From NCBI GenBank assembly GCA_950295325.1, contig OX485806.1, positions 41,726,001 through 41,790,000 on the forward strand: a DNA stretch of 64,000 nucleotides. Reading direction: 5' to 3'. The notes beneath the pieces were generated by a model. That model saw only the letters and a list, made by a program, of their open reading frames with translations, made no database searches and was not told the origin of the DNA. The DNA is from Polytrichum commune. Its lineage: Eukaryota; Streptophyta; Polytrichopsida; Polytrichales; Polytrichaceae. The position numbers and the translations under genes were made by a program. Below, in pieces: positions 45,623 to 56,175 of the stretch. Every line of letters begins with the position of its first letter. Position 1 is the first letter of the stretch.

Positions 45623-46980
45623 TTTAGGCTTAGGAAGGTTAACATTAGGAAGATCAAGATTAGGCTGGTAGAATTAAGGATAACCCTTTTTGAGTTTTTG
45701 GCAAAACTGTAAATTCAAATTTTGTCAGCGTGAAAAGTGGATCGAGATCCGGAAATTCCGCGTAGGATGCGTTTCCGGATTTCTCGGCGCTTGGGGTTTT
45801 CTGGGCGGCCGCCTGGGCCGCCACCAGTAGTTAGGGATTGCAAGCCTCTACTTAAGGCTGAATAAGGAGCTTGAAAAGGGTTATCTTCTCTGATGTTGTA
45901 TTTTGTTGCTCCCTACTCAATAAAACTCTAAGTTTTCCATCTATGCTGACTTGTTTTGTGCACGGACTGTTAGGAGAATGTGGTGGATCTAGAGGGAATG
46001 GATGAGTAGGAAGTACGGATAGGACAAAGAAGAAGAAGCCCGGGTCCTATCCGACTATAGTACTATGGCTCCTTTCTGAGTGTAGTGGGAGGGAAACCTT
46101 GTTATTCCGAATGTCTGAGTAACGCCTATGTGAAATAACCGTCGTTAGGACTGGGTAAGATCCGGGAGGTGCCGGACTTACGCCATCCGACCTTTTGAAG
46201 AGGTCTCACGGATCCTAGGCGGGGCAATCTGGAAAGCGGTACGCATCGCCCAGTTATCCCATATTTAGTTGAGCCTAAGTTCGCCATAGCCGGATTGATC
46301 TGTCGGAAGGAGGAGAGAAACCGGAAAGGTTAGGTTTCCGGTCCGGAGAGCATTTCCGACGTGTAGTGGGAGGGAAACCTCATTATTCCGGATGCCTGGG
46401 TAAAGTCCATGTGAGATAGCCGTCGTTAGGACTGGGTAAGATCCGGGAGGTGCCGGACTTACGCCATCCGATCTTCTGAAGAGGTCTCACAGTCTTTGGG
46501 CGGGGTAATCCGGAAAGTGGTATGGATCGCCCAGTTATCCCGGATTAACAGGTCTCGGATCCAAACTAAACCTTTCTGTCGTTGTAGTTCCGGGAACCAT
46601 CCGGATTCTCTGTGTGACCTGCCAGGAAATATTAGGCCGATCCGGACTGGTTGTGAGAGAAATCCGGATTTTGCCCATGTAGGGACGTCTTCACCGGATG
46701 AATTCCAATCACCAATGGAGGTAGGAAGTAGGTAGGTAGGTATTGAGGAAAAATGCATGTAGGAGTAAGACTTAATTATAGAGGTTCATTCCGGAAGGCA
46801 AGTCCTGGAATAAGGACTTCCAAAGGACTATCCGGATCCGGAAAGCAAATCCGGCCGGTGGTCGACTTTCAAGCAGGAAAAGTGCGTCCCTGACATCTTG
46901 CACTTCACAGAATCCCTGGACGATACTTGGACCATCCGGACAGACCGGATAAGGCATTGAAAAACGCCTATCCGGAAACT
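45623..46980 (+). other. Non-coding 3' region of the 4-kb element with a 277-bp duplication
   Basis: No gene. A polyadenylation-like AATAAA at 45919-45924 follows a T-rich stretch. 46084-46262 and 46361-46540 are direct copies about 277 bp apart (GTAGTGGGAGGGAAACCT, GTCGTTAGGACTGGGTAAGA, GGAGGTGCCGGACTTACGCC). CCGGA words continue to the end. Confidence 0.65.
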
Positions 46981-47008
46981 TTTGGTGTTCGTGTGCTCCC
47001 ACTCTTAC

Positions 47009-47835
47009 ACCAAATTTTGAAAAAAAAATTTGGTTGATAATGTGTGTAGGCTATGCCTCTCGGTTCCGAGAGGCTAGAGGATTCGGCCCCTTACACCACA
47101 TTTTGAAGTTTTTTTTGGAGGCTAGAGGATTCAGCCACATACACGAGATTTTGAAGTTCTTTTTGGTTGATCATGAGTGTAAGATAAGGGTCCTCGTTCC
47201 GATAGGCTAGAGGATTCCGCCACGTACACTAGATTTTGAAGTTTTTTTTGGTTCATCATGTGGGTAGGCTAAGGCTCTCGGTTCCAAGAGGCTTGTGATG
47301 CGGCCTCTTACACCAGATTTTGAAGTTCTTTTTGGTTCATCATGTGGGTAGGCTAAGGGTCCCGGTTTCGATAGGCTAGAGTATTTGGCCACTTACACCA
47401 GATTTTCAAGTTCTTTTTGGTTGATCATGTGGGTTGGCTAAGGGTCTCGATTCCGAGAGCCTTGTGGATTCGGCCCCTTACACCAGATTTTGAAGTTTTT
47501 TTTGGTTGATCATGTGGGTAGGCTAAGGGTCGCGGTTCCGTTAGGCTAGAGGATTCGGCCCCTTAAACCATATTTTGAAGTTTTTTTTGGTTGATCATGT
47601 GGGTAGGCCAAGGGTCTCGGTTCCGACAGGCTAGAGGATTCGGCCCCTTACAGCAGATTTTCAAGTTGTTTTGTGGTTGAGATTGTGTGTAGGCAAAGCC
47701 TTTTGGTTCCGATAGGCTAGAGGCTTCGTCCCCTCACCAGATTTTGGTGTTTTTTTTTGTTGATCATGTGTGTAATCTAAGGGTCTTGGTTCCGATAGGC
47801 TAGAGGATTTGGCCCATCACACCAAATTTTGAAGT
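47009..47835 (+). repeat. 85-bp satellite array, right (part 2)
   Basis: Continuation of 41165-42974 after the 4-kb insertion. Units are more diverged here (GGTTCCGATAGGCTAGAGG variants), and only one exact TCTCGGTTCCGAGA remains (about 47056). Confidence 0.88.
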
Positions 47836-48190
47836 TTATGTTCAGCTCTTGGTCACATTTCAGAATGCTTCAATGTTTGAGTGAAGGTTTAGCTCTCAGC
47901 CACATTTCAAAAATCATGAATGTTTGAGTTAAGGTTTAGCTCTCGGCCTATTATCAAAAATCTTGAATGTTTGAGTTAAGGTTTGCCTCTCGGCCACATT
48001 TCAGAAATCATGAATGTTTGAGTTAAGGTTTACCTCTCGGCCACATTTCAAAATGCTTGAATGTTTGACTTAACGTTTAGCTCTCGGCCGAATATCAAAA
48101 ATCTTGATTGTTTGACTTAAGGTTTATCTCTCGGCCACATTTCAGAAATTTTGAATGTTTGAGTTAAGGTTCAGCTCTCGGTCACATTTC
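47836..48190 (+). repeat. 47-bp tandem array
   Basis: Seven or eight units of about 47 bp (GTTTGAGTTAAGGTTTAGCT, CTCGGCCACATTTCA). CTCTCGGCC recurs at 47940, 47987, 48033, 48080, 48127 and about 48174. Single copies of this unit also occur at the outer edge of the left 85-bp array (33435-33490). Confidence 0.88.
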
Positions 48191-48253
48191 ATAAAGGTTG
48201 GATTCATATGATGAATGTGTCTCATTTTGTAACTCATTGAGGTTTGCGCATCA

Positions 48254-48785
48254 GGTTGGGGAAGATCGCGCCAATCCCACGTGATGGAGCCACTTGCATT
48301 GTATTTGGACATAGATGTACAATTGAGAGTTTTTGTTCCAAATTTGTTGGTGGGTGCCGCAAAGGGTGGATATGAATGCAGAGACGGCATTGGACACCCA
48401 ACTCCGTTTGTTGCTAATCCACAGTTTGAGGTTATCTTGCAAAGCATGGAAAACGATTGTGGATAAAAGTGCGGAGTACAATGCTCTTCGTTTGGCTCAA
48501 TATGAATACGCCATGTGTCACAATGATGTCATAAGGGTGTGTTTGCCATGCGAACATAACTTCATCACCCAATTTCAACAGAACTTGATGTGGTTCTCAC
48601 ATAGCCGGCACGTCAGCTCACGAATTTCGCGGAGGATTCTTATGTCGGACTTGGGGGATTTGTCATTGCGGAAATTGGCTAAGCTAAGGGATGAATTGGA
48701 GATGTCATTCTGTGCGGTGGAGTTCTATGGCATGAGATTTTATCCAGGTGCACCGTATTGGATATGCCCGGCCGATAGGGTGTAG
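48254..48785 (+). CDS. Unknown ORF near the right end of M (weakly F-box-like)
   Basis: A likely exon begins after GCGCATCAG at 48246-48254. The longest frame, 48333-48785 (150 codons), contains L-L-L-I-H-S-L-R-L-S-C-K-A-W-K-T-I-V-D, reminiscent of an F-box core, then N-A-L-R-L-A-Q-Y-E-Y-A and a tail rich in aromatic residues ending ...Y-W-I-C-P-A-D-R-V. An overlapping frame at 48281-48466 may hold the true N-terminus, requiring a frameshift. The F-box idea is weak and I do not assign a function. Its place between the arrays and the right terminal repeat suggests M cargo. Confidence 0.35.
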
Positions 48786-49629
48786 ACACGTGGGGGAGCC
48801 AAATGGATTTTTTTGTTTTTTTTTGTTTTTGTTTTTGGAGTAAACTGTTTATAGCAAATTAAACTGGATACACATTTTTGAAAGTCTTGATTTTGGCACC
48901 TAACTTCACCTACATTATCTCGGTCAATCAAATATTTTGTGTATGGGAATTATGGACATTGAAGAGTACTTGGAAAGAGTACCGTAGCTACTTGGGGCAA
49001 TGTATCACACTCTGAAAATCTTTTAAGTACACTTAAGTATATTTAAGGGTTCCTTCACACACGAGTGAAGAACCGTGACCTCCCAAAGGTGGATTTTCAA
49101 AATAGTCCAAGTTCGCATCCCATTACGCTTGATGGACCGACAGAGTAAGTGACTGCAAGATGGATGTAAAGTCTAAATGAATTTATATAGGGTATTAGAT
49201 GATCATGTTTCATGGTCACTTGGACGTTTTTTAAAAAACATTTGTTAGAAGTAAGTTTAACACAAAACCAGGAGACCTACTCATATATATAATGGCCATA
49301 TAGATCCTGGAGGGTATGTTCACTAATACACCTATTAATTTGATGTACCTTTTGCAAATCCCATTCAACTCTTTTTTCATCATATGTTGATGTTTGATTT
49401 CAATTGCTGACGTCAGCCCTAATTTAAAATGAAACCATTTGAAACCTAGACTATAAAATCTTTGATAACAAATACATTCTTCCACGCCTTTAGGTTCTGT
49501 TTGTTCCTCGAACTAGGTTGGGTTAATATCTCCACGGGATTGCAGTGCCTTTCCAATAAATTGAATTCAAACTATCTATAAATTCCATGGAAATAGGCAC
49601 TGCTTGTCCTATTTTTACCCAACAAAGTC
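48786..49629 (+). other. Right subterminal region of M
   Basis: No gene seen. It contains a T-rich tract (48812-48835) and ordinary AT-rich sequence leading to the terminal repeat. Only a short degenerate ORF (49231-49485, minus) is present, and part of it (TTTGCAAATCCCATTCAACTC) resembles 40618-40645 downstream of the methyltransferase gene. That hints at a shared, duplicated 3' flank. Confidence 0.4.
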
Positions 49630-49688
49630 AAAATTTTCCACTTTCCAATTTCCGCTTTCCGCTCTCCGCTCACACTACTAAGTTTCCT
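49630..49688 (-). repeat. Right terminal inverted repeat of M
   Basis: On plus it reads ...TTTCCGCTCTCCGCTCACAC TACTAAGTTTCCT. Its complement has GAGCGGAGAGCGGAAAGCGG about 17 bases from the end, matching the left end. It is followed directly by GTTGGAGGC. Confidence 0.65.
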
Positions 49689-49697
49689 GTTGGAGGC
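49689..49697. repeat. Right 9-bp TSD (GTTGGAGGC) of M
   Basis: Exact duplicate of 19027-19035. Element B's pol frame resumes with A-N-E-I-K-E-Y-S-D-L. Confidence 0.88.
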
Positions 49698-51113
49698 TAA
49701 CGAAATCAAGGAATATAGTGATTTGGTGGATGAAATCAATGATACATTTGCATGGTCATATGATGAGCTTAGAGGGATACCTCGGGAGATGGTCGAACAT
49801 CGCATTCCTCTGATTCCAGGTGCTAGACCAATTAGACAAAAGGAGATAAGAATGTACCCACAGTTGCAGTTGTTAGTAAGGGCAGAGTTGGAGAGGTTGT
49901 TGAAGGCTAGGTTTATAAAGCCGGTAGAGATCACGGATTGGATGTCTCCGATGGTGTTGGTCAAGAAGAAGAATGGAAAATTGAGGGTGTCTGTAGATTA
50001 TAGGAAGCTAAATGCTTGTACATAAAAGGACCACTTTCCCTTATCATTTATCACGCTACTTTAAGAGGAGGTAGGAGGGCATGCTCGCTACACCTTCATG
50101 GATGGTTATGCGGGTTATAACCAAATTTCTATAGCGTTGTAAGATGTTGACAAGACGGCCTTCACCACTCCTTGGGGCACGTTTGTGTGGGTGGTCATGC
50201 CATTTGGATTGTGTAATGCTCCAGCCACGTTTCAAAGGCTGGTCATGTACATCTTTACCGACTTGTTATACAAATCCATGATAGTCTTTGTGGATGATTT
50301 TAACACTCAGTCGAATTCTAGTCAACATTTTGAATGCGTGAGAAAGGCTTTGATTATATGCTGGAAGATGCAGTTGGCTTTGAATCCGAACATTACTTTC
50401 TTAAGAGTATAGAGAGGAATGTTGTTAGAATACGTGGTGAGCGCCGGAATTAGAGAGCCAGACCCGGAAAAGATAGCAGTCATAGATGAGTTGGCCACGC
50501 CAACCAATGCAAAGGACATAGCCAAGTTGTTGGCACATGTAGGTTGGTATAGAAAGTTGATCCAGGTTTATGCAAAGATTGTAGTACCTATCATACAACT
50601 GCTCAAGAAGGATAGTAAGTTTGAGTGGATAGAGGCATGCCAACGGGCATTTGAGGTGTTGAGGTCAAAACTTAGCACCTACCCGGTGTTGAGGCCACCA
50701 GATTGGGGGAAACCATTTCATGTGTTTTGTGATGCTAGTGCGGTAGTTGTAGGTAGTGCATTATGTCAGTCGAAGTGAGACAAATGGAAGGATCAACCTG
50801 TGGCTTATGCGAGCTGATGGTTAACCTTTGCATAGAGGAATTATTCTACCACGGAAAGGGAGTGTTAGGCCATGGTCTTCTCAGTTAAGAAATTTTGTCA
50901 TTACCTCATATGCAACCCAGTGGTTTTCTTCGTCGATCATATGGCAATCAACTTTTTAGTCAACAAGGCGGAGCTAAGTGGAAGGTTGGCTAGGTGGGTC
51001 CTACAGTTGGAAGAGTTCGACTACACTGTGGACTATAAGTCTGGGCGTATGCACTTGCAAGCAGACCACTTATCAAGGTTCTCTGATGAGGTTGGATCCA
51101 GTCGAATTGACAA
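49698..51113 (+). pseudogene. Element B reverse transcriptase and RNase H (broken)
   Basis: It continues B's pol after M. T-F-A-W-S-Y-D-E-L and P-G-A-R-P-I-R-Q-K-E lead into S-P-M-V-L-V-K-K-K-N-G-K-L-R-V. A TAA at 50023-50025 and a frameshift to about 50185 break the palm. VMPFGLCNAPATFQR and the intact catalytic F-V-D-D-F follow at about 50290. TAG 50410-50412 interrupts. RNase H has F-H-V-F-C-D-A-S-A-V-V-V-G, then a degraded stretch at 50776-50870, then V-F-S-V-K-K-F-C-H-Y-L and V-D-H-M-A-I-N-F-L-V-N, ending near Q-A-D-H-L-S-R. Confidence 0.85.
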
Positions 51114-53204
51114 CAATTTGAGGGATAACAATCTCTTCCTGGTAACCGCTAAGGCGGATTGGTACTCAGGCATTGTCAAATTTCTAACAACCCAACAATT
51201 AACTGGAGATTGGACAAAGGAGGATAGAAGAAAGGTCAGAGTTAATAGCAGGCACTACACTGTCGCAACCCTTGCTAGCCCCCTTAACAATCTTACCAAT
51301 TTTCATTTTCTAGCAAAGGTTACGAGTGCTAACCCTTCGCATTCCGCCATGCTAATTGTTAGCTCCTCCTACCCCGGACCTATAGTTCATAGGACAGAAC
51401 CAACCCTCCTACTTTGCTTTCGGGACTCACCCTTTAATCGGTAACCCATTTTCCCAATGTGGACTTCCATCCATGGAAGTCCAATTCTATGTTGATCATC
51501 GCGTTGCCGGAGCAACACTACAACAACCCGAAGCGTACTACGCAACTATGGCCTTACAATGGGCAAAAGCCCATGGAGGCCTTGCCGCTCGGCCTCGGGT
51601 GGGTGAGGCCACACCACCTCACCCCATATAAGCCTCTAGGACTTTTGCGGGGCCCCTACCCCACCGTCAACCAACCTCTTGTCTCTCTACCAAGAGTTGG
51701 GGCCAAGTGGACACTTTCCCTTAGCCGGTGGGCCTAGAAGCCCCCAGCAGCTTCAGACCATCATAACTTCCTTGTATGATGTCTGGTGCTAACAAGCAAC
51801 CACTCCATCTTCATTAACGCTTCACGTAGATGCCGATGGACTCCTCATTTGCCCCATTCAGGCAAGTATTAAGGAAGTTGTGCCTCTTTGAACCTTGGCA
51901 GTCCCGGGAATCGCACCTAGGCACTGCTGTACCAGGGCGCTGTCCCGGGACAGCGCCCCACTCAAATGGCCATAACTCCTAGCTCACACCTCCGATTGAG
52001 GTGTTCTTGAGCATTCTAGAATCAGCACGCCATGAACTACGCATAGCCCATGGCCTTACCCTCATGCCTCCTAGTCTCCGTGGGTGGGAGGCGTTCCCAA
52101 CGCCCGGGGCCCTCACCCACACTAGGATCACTTGGGCCCTCTCACCAACGGCGCCACAAGTCCCGGGTGTCACTCCGGGGTCCCCCTTGTGCCCATGATG
52201 TTTCGGGCACTCCTCATGGAGAGGTGCGCGACATACGCGATGATAGGGCATAGATTATTCAGGAGAGGGGCTGATGGCTTATTGAGGCATTGTATGTCGG
52301 AGGTAGAAGTGCCCTCCATCTTGTTAGCATGCCATGATAGTGCATGTGGTGGACATTTTTCTAGACTACTAACAGGCCAAAAGATACTAAGGGCTGAGTA
52401 TTTCTGGCCTGACTCGTTTAAAGATGCTAACGACTACGTCAAGAAGTATGACGCCTGTGAGAGGTATGCGAGAAATGACCTCCGCATAAAAATGCCACTT
52501 CATGTGTCCTTAGTTCTAGTTCCTTTTGAGAAATGGGAAATCGATTATGTTGGAGAGGTTCATCCCCATCCATCAAAAGACATGGCTTACATTGTGGTTG
52601 CTACCGAGTACTTGACTAAGTGGACGGAAGCCAAGGCTGTCAAAACAGACACGGCCGCACGTGCAGCCACATTCATGTACGAAAACATCATCTCGAGGTT
52701 TGGATGTCCCAAGATTTTAGTTAGTGATAGGGGAACTCATTTCATGAATTCCTTAATTCGGGAGATGACATATAGATTTCAGATAGATCATAGGAAGACA
52801 ACTCCTTATCATCCGCAGACCAATGGTCAAACGGACCGTGTTAACGGGACATTGGTGAGTATCCTTCGCAAGACAATTCACGATTCGAAGAGGGATTGGG
52901 ACGTCAAGTTAACAACGGCATTGTGGGCTTATCGGACAATTTTCAAGGTGACGACTCAAGCCACTCTTTTTTCATTGGTGTATAGGTTGGAAGCTACACT
53001 ACCCATTTTGTTCGCAGTGGAGTCATTACGAGTCGCAGTCAACTCGCGTCTCATGGATAATCAGTCATTGAGGAATATTCAATGAGAGAAGACGGATGGA
53101 AATTCAACACATCGAGGCCATCCAAAGGCGAAGAAATATCACCTTCGACAAGCGACTCAAGAAAATGGCACTAAGGCCAGGTATGATGGTGATGATTTAA
53201 GATG
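51114..53204 (+). pseudogene. Element B integrase, split by a solo LTR
   Basis: Integrase joins cDNA to the host chromosome. The frame runs from RNase H to R-H-Y at 51260. It is interrupted by a solo LTR (51261-52233) and resumes in frame through C-H-D-S-A-C-G-G-H-F-S. The zinc-binding CxxC after this is degraded (C-E-R-Y). In the catalytic core, W-E-I-D-Y-V-G gives the first Asp and V-S-D-R-G-T-H-F the second. The third acidic residue (Glu in the N-G-Q-x-E-R motif) is Asp here (N-G-Q-T-D-R-V-N). The frame ends at 53085, with the C-terminal K-M-A-L-R-P-G-M-M-V in another frame, and is cut at 53209 by a solo LTR. Confidence 0.82.
51261..52233 (+). mobile_element. Solo LTR, TGTCGC family, copy 3 (in element B integrase)
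   Basis: 973 bp, TGTCGCAACCCTTGCTAGCC to GAGAGGTGCGCGACA. Flanks are TACAC (51256-51260) and TACGC (52234-52238), a 5-bp TSD with one change. Removing it restores the integrase frame. The 24-bp palindrome is at 51935-51958. Confidence 0.92.
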
Positions 53205-55830
53205 CTAGGTGTAAGCCCAAATCCCCCTCACCCTTTGATTGCGTCCTAGTCCGGGTGAGGGATCATGAGCTACATTCAGTCTTCAAGTCATGAGTGCAAG
53301 CAGAGAGAAAGTGTTTAGAAGAAGTGGTGTGTATAACACCTTTTTTTCTTCTTATTACTTATATCAGCATTCACAAATGTTTGGCTACTTTACAATACCA
53401 ACACGACATGGATCCGAGTGAATCCTTCTCACACGTTAATTTACTTGTACTACCCCCTCATGTCCGACATCCTCGCCACTATAGTGCACTCCTAGTTCCC
53501 TAGTCCCTACCCCTAATGATTTTCCAGGCCCATGCAGCAACACTAGGTGTCCCCCTCCGTGGAAGCTTGCAATCTATTTCTATCCCCTTCCCTTAACAGA
53601 GTCCCTTGCGGTCCCTTCAGCCCTGTCGCAGTCGTTGGAAGGCCGTGCCACAACTTCAACACCTTAACGTCTGCAGCACAGGGGAGTGCAGCACCACCCT
53701 TCCCCTTCTTCAACAATCAGTCCTTCCCATGAGCCGCCTCCTGAGCCGAGCCTAGAGGTCGAACCACCCTGCATGGAAACTAAGAACGAGACAACAACAC
53801 ATACCACGTGATCTCCTATCGCCCAACTGTCAGCCTAAACCTAATGCCAGAATTGACTTCGTCGATGATGTCAGCTTCCCCCAGCATAGTCACTTCGCGA
53901 CTGTCAACCAACAACCGCAGATAGCCAGGGCAATTCCTTCTCTACACACTATTGAGCTTAAGCGCAAGGATGATATTTAATTGACAAACAACCAGAATAA
54001 ACCCTAGGGCCCTCGAGATCTCAGATCAACGTCATGGCCGGGGCGTGTTGAATGGCGAAGTGTGCAGCCGAGGAAAGTTCGGATGTTCCTGACCGATGGG
54101 AGGAGAGTGACTATCGAAAACCATTCGGTAGCACCGGGAACGTGCCTCTAGATACTTTTTTTAGCAATTGAGGTGAACATATGATCAGGAAGAACATGGC
54201 AGGGTTACCATTTTGAATTGCAGCCCGAATTCCATGTCTACTCTCTCAATACCACCCCGGTCAATTTATCGTGGAGTCGACTGCAGTAACCAGTTTCTAT
54301 GCTGCTCATGGGGAGTCGGCGACCCTGCACCCAACTCTCTCCTCTTACCCATAGTTCCCCTCCATCCTTGAGAGCAATTTCTCCCCATTTGCCTGATAAC
54401 CCTCTGTTTGCATTTCCTATTAGATTTTAAGAGCAAGGTCTAGAAACATCTCAACTACCGGTCCAACCAACCCGGCCTTCTCTAAACTTTTCATTCCTCC
54501 AGGCAACCGTTTGGCCCATTCCCTCAGCCGGTGGCCCTTTAATGCTAACTGTTTTTGTGATTCATGTAAGCCACCAACTCTACTGTGCTATCCACCCTCT
54601 AGGCGTCAATCCCCCTCACTTACGCCATCTAAACTTACCTGAAACAACTACGAGCGATCCGCTTGATTGGTGGACAGATCCGGAGGCGAGACTGTTCTAG
54701 CAACTCACCCAACCCCACCGGTGAGAGCATCGACTTGGAACCACAATCCAACCTCACAAACAAAACAAGGAGAGATGGGAGCCGGATAGAAGCAAGAACC
54801 ACAATTACGTGTTGGGTGGTGATGTATTTTCTTTGTGTATATCGAGTTGTGGTTGCTATGCCGCCAACGGCATCTCCTCTGGTCGCCCCATCTCTTCCCC
54901 CGGCAGCGACTGCCGCCCCTCCACTGCTTAGTCCTCATTTGCCTCTTCCCACTCTCCTAATCTTACTAGTGGTTGGAGTGTCAAGTGCAACCCCGCCCCC
55001 CGCATCAATGCAGCCCCCGCGTAGACCACCTCAAGGCGCGCTGCAAGCCTCTCATCTCGTCGCCCCCACATGCCTTGGTGTTTGGAATATACGCCAAGTG
55101 AGGATGTGTGGAGATCCAACACACCCTTTTCTGCGACAAAGTATCCACCTTTTGTCTCTTCCTTTCCCTTTTCGTCTCTCGTTCCTGGACTAGAGACTCC
55201 TCTCGCCTGCACTACCTCAATGGAAGCCTAACAGTGTGAATCCTTCTGACTAACTCCCCCTTCGTGTTCGGTGTGTCCACTGCCTCACTCATAGAACACC
55301 CCTCCTTTGTCTCCAAACCTTTGTCACCCCGACAGCCTTGCAGATCCTTGGAGTCCCTGCTAGCCAAAGACCGCAACCTTGCTACCACCGTTTTCCTTCC
55401 ACGCTGGAGCAGGGATCCCGCATGATCTCTATCTCTCCCCCTCTTTATCTACGTTGCATTAGTCCCCTCCGAGGTAGGACTTTGCTTCCTCTCTCCCTCT
55501 TGTTTCTCTCAACATGCAAAATTTTTGCAGGGCTTCGCCCTCTTGCTCTCTCTCCCCCTAACTTCTACTTCTCTATGCATCAAATCCCAACGGGGCAGGG
55601 CTTCGCGCTCTTACTACCTCTCCTTTCCTCTACCTCCCTAAACATGCATAATGAGCTCCCTACCTCCTACCTCTCAAGACCCCTCCAACCTCTACCTTTT
55701 TCCCCGGGTTGCCTGGCATCTTTCGGGGCGCCCGAGAGAAAAAAACGGGTTAAGACCTTTTCTTTTGGCCTCTCCCCCTTTCAAACCCACTTTCCCTCTT
55801 CTTCACTTGATTTCTTCTCCACCTAGACTC

Positions 55831-55858
55831 ATAGATAGATAGATAGATAGATAGGTAG
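55831..55858 (+). repeat. (GATA)n microsatellite
   Basis: Six to seven tandem ATAG/GATA units inside the solo LTR. Confidence 0.9.
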
Positions 55859-55894
55859 GACAATTAAGAATAACCCACCGTAGTTGTTAGCAAG

Positions 55895-56175
55895 TAATCA
55901 CGCTTGGGTCATAGTATAAATTGTGGTTTGTTGTGTTGGTGGTCACCAAGTCATGTTTCCTCGGTTGGTTGAGGAAGGATGTTTGTATTACACTTAGATG
56001 GTCCGGGTTCGATCCCCGTTGAGTTAGTCTGATCGTTTAGTGTATTACGCATGACTTGGCGCTGCTAGTGATTTCTAGGCAGGAAAATTGTATCAACCAA
56101 CCGACTCCTACCCCTCTTCCTGAGCTATCGTGTACATATTATTCAATAAATAATGGTCATTATTATGACCCCTTC
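55895..56175 (+). mobile_element. Possible tRNA-derived SINE
   Basis: GGGTTCGATCCCCG at 56005-56018 matches a Pol III B box and tRNA T-arm. GGTTGGTTGAGGAAGG at 55963-55978, about 30 bases upstream, could be a degenerate A box. Additional sequence with an AT-rich end (about 56140-56170) follows. I see no second copy in the window and no clear TSD, so the boundaries are rough. Confidence 0.35.

Larger units (their letters stand above)
42975..47003 (+). mobile_element. 4.03-kb gag-only, non-autonomous LTR-type element
   Basis: It begins TGTGGGAGCCCAAAAATCCA and ends GTGTGCTCCCACT, short inverted ends. A perfect 5-bp TSD CTTAC (42970-42974 and 47004-47008) lies in the satellite. It contains one long degraded gag-like frame (43572-45622), an AATAAA at 45919-45924, and a direct duplication (46084-46560). 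No protease, RT or integrase is present. I could not locate two separate LTRs, so it could also be a very long solo LTR that carries an ORF. CCGGA/TCCGG words are strikingly frequent throughout, unlike its surroundings. Confidence 0.7.
19036..49688. mobile_element. M: 30.65-kb giant Mutator-like transposon with cargo
   Basis: Three independent signals define M. First, a perfect 9-bp TSD lies inside an otherwise continuous retrotransposon reading frame. Second, the ends are imperfect inverted repeats of about 60-70 bp: GGGACGACACTCC... on the left, the complement AGGAAACTTAGTAG... on the right, then runs of GAGCGG(A/T)GAGCGG in both. Third, a MULE-class transposase gene with WRKY/GCM finger, DDE core and SWIM motif lies near the left end. 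M also holds a ParB-like/DNA-methyltransferase gene inside satellite arrays, small terminal ORFs, and several retroelements that inserted into it. Subtracting those insertions (about 7.5 kb copia, 1.5 kb and 1.0 kb solo LTRs, 4.0 kb gag-only element) leaves about 16.6 kb of M proper, still very large for a MULE. The transposase is interrupted, so any recent movement needed a helper. Confidence 0.82.

Noticed and set aside
51261-52233. ORFs spanning the TGTCGC solo LTR into integrase (for example 52132-53085 start)
   Set aside because: The LTR-derived N-terminal residues are an artefact of the insertion; the real integrase frame joins 51260 to the sequence after the duplicated target site.
54663-55193. 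A 176-codon ORF
   Set aside because: Low-complexity P/A/S-rich translation within a solo LTR and not shared with other family members.
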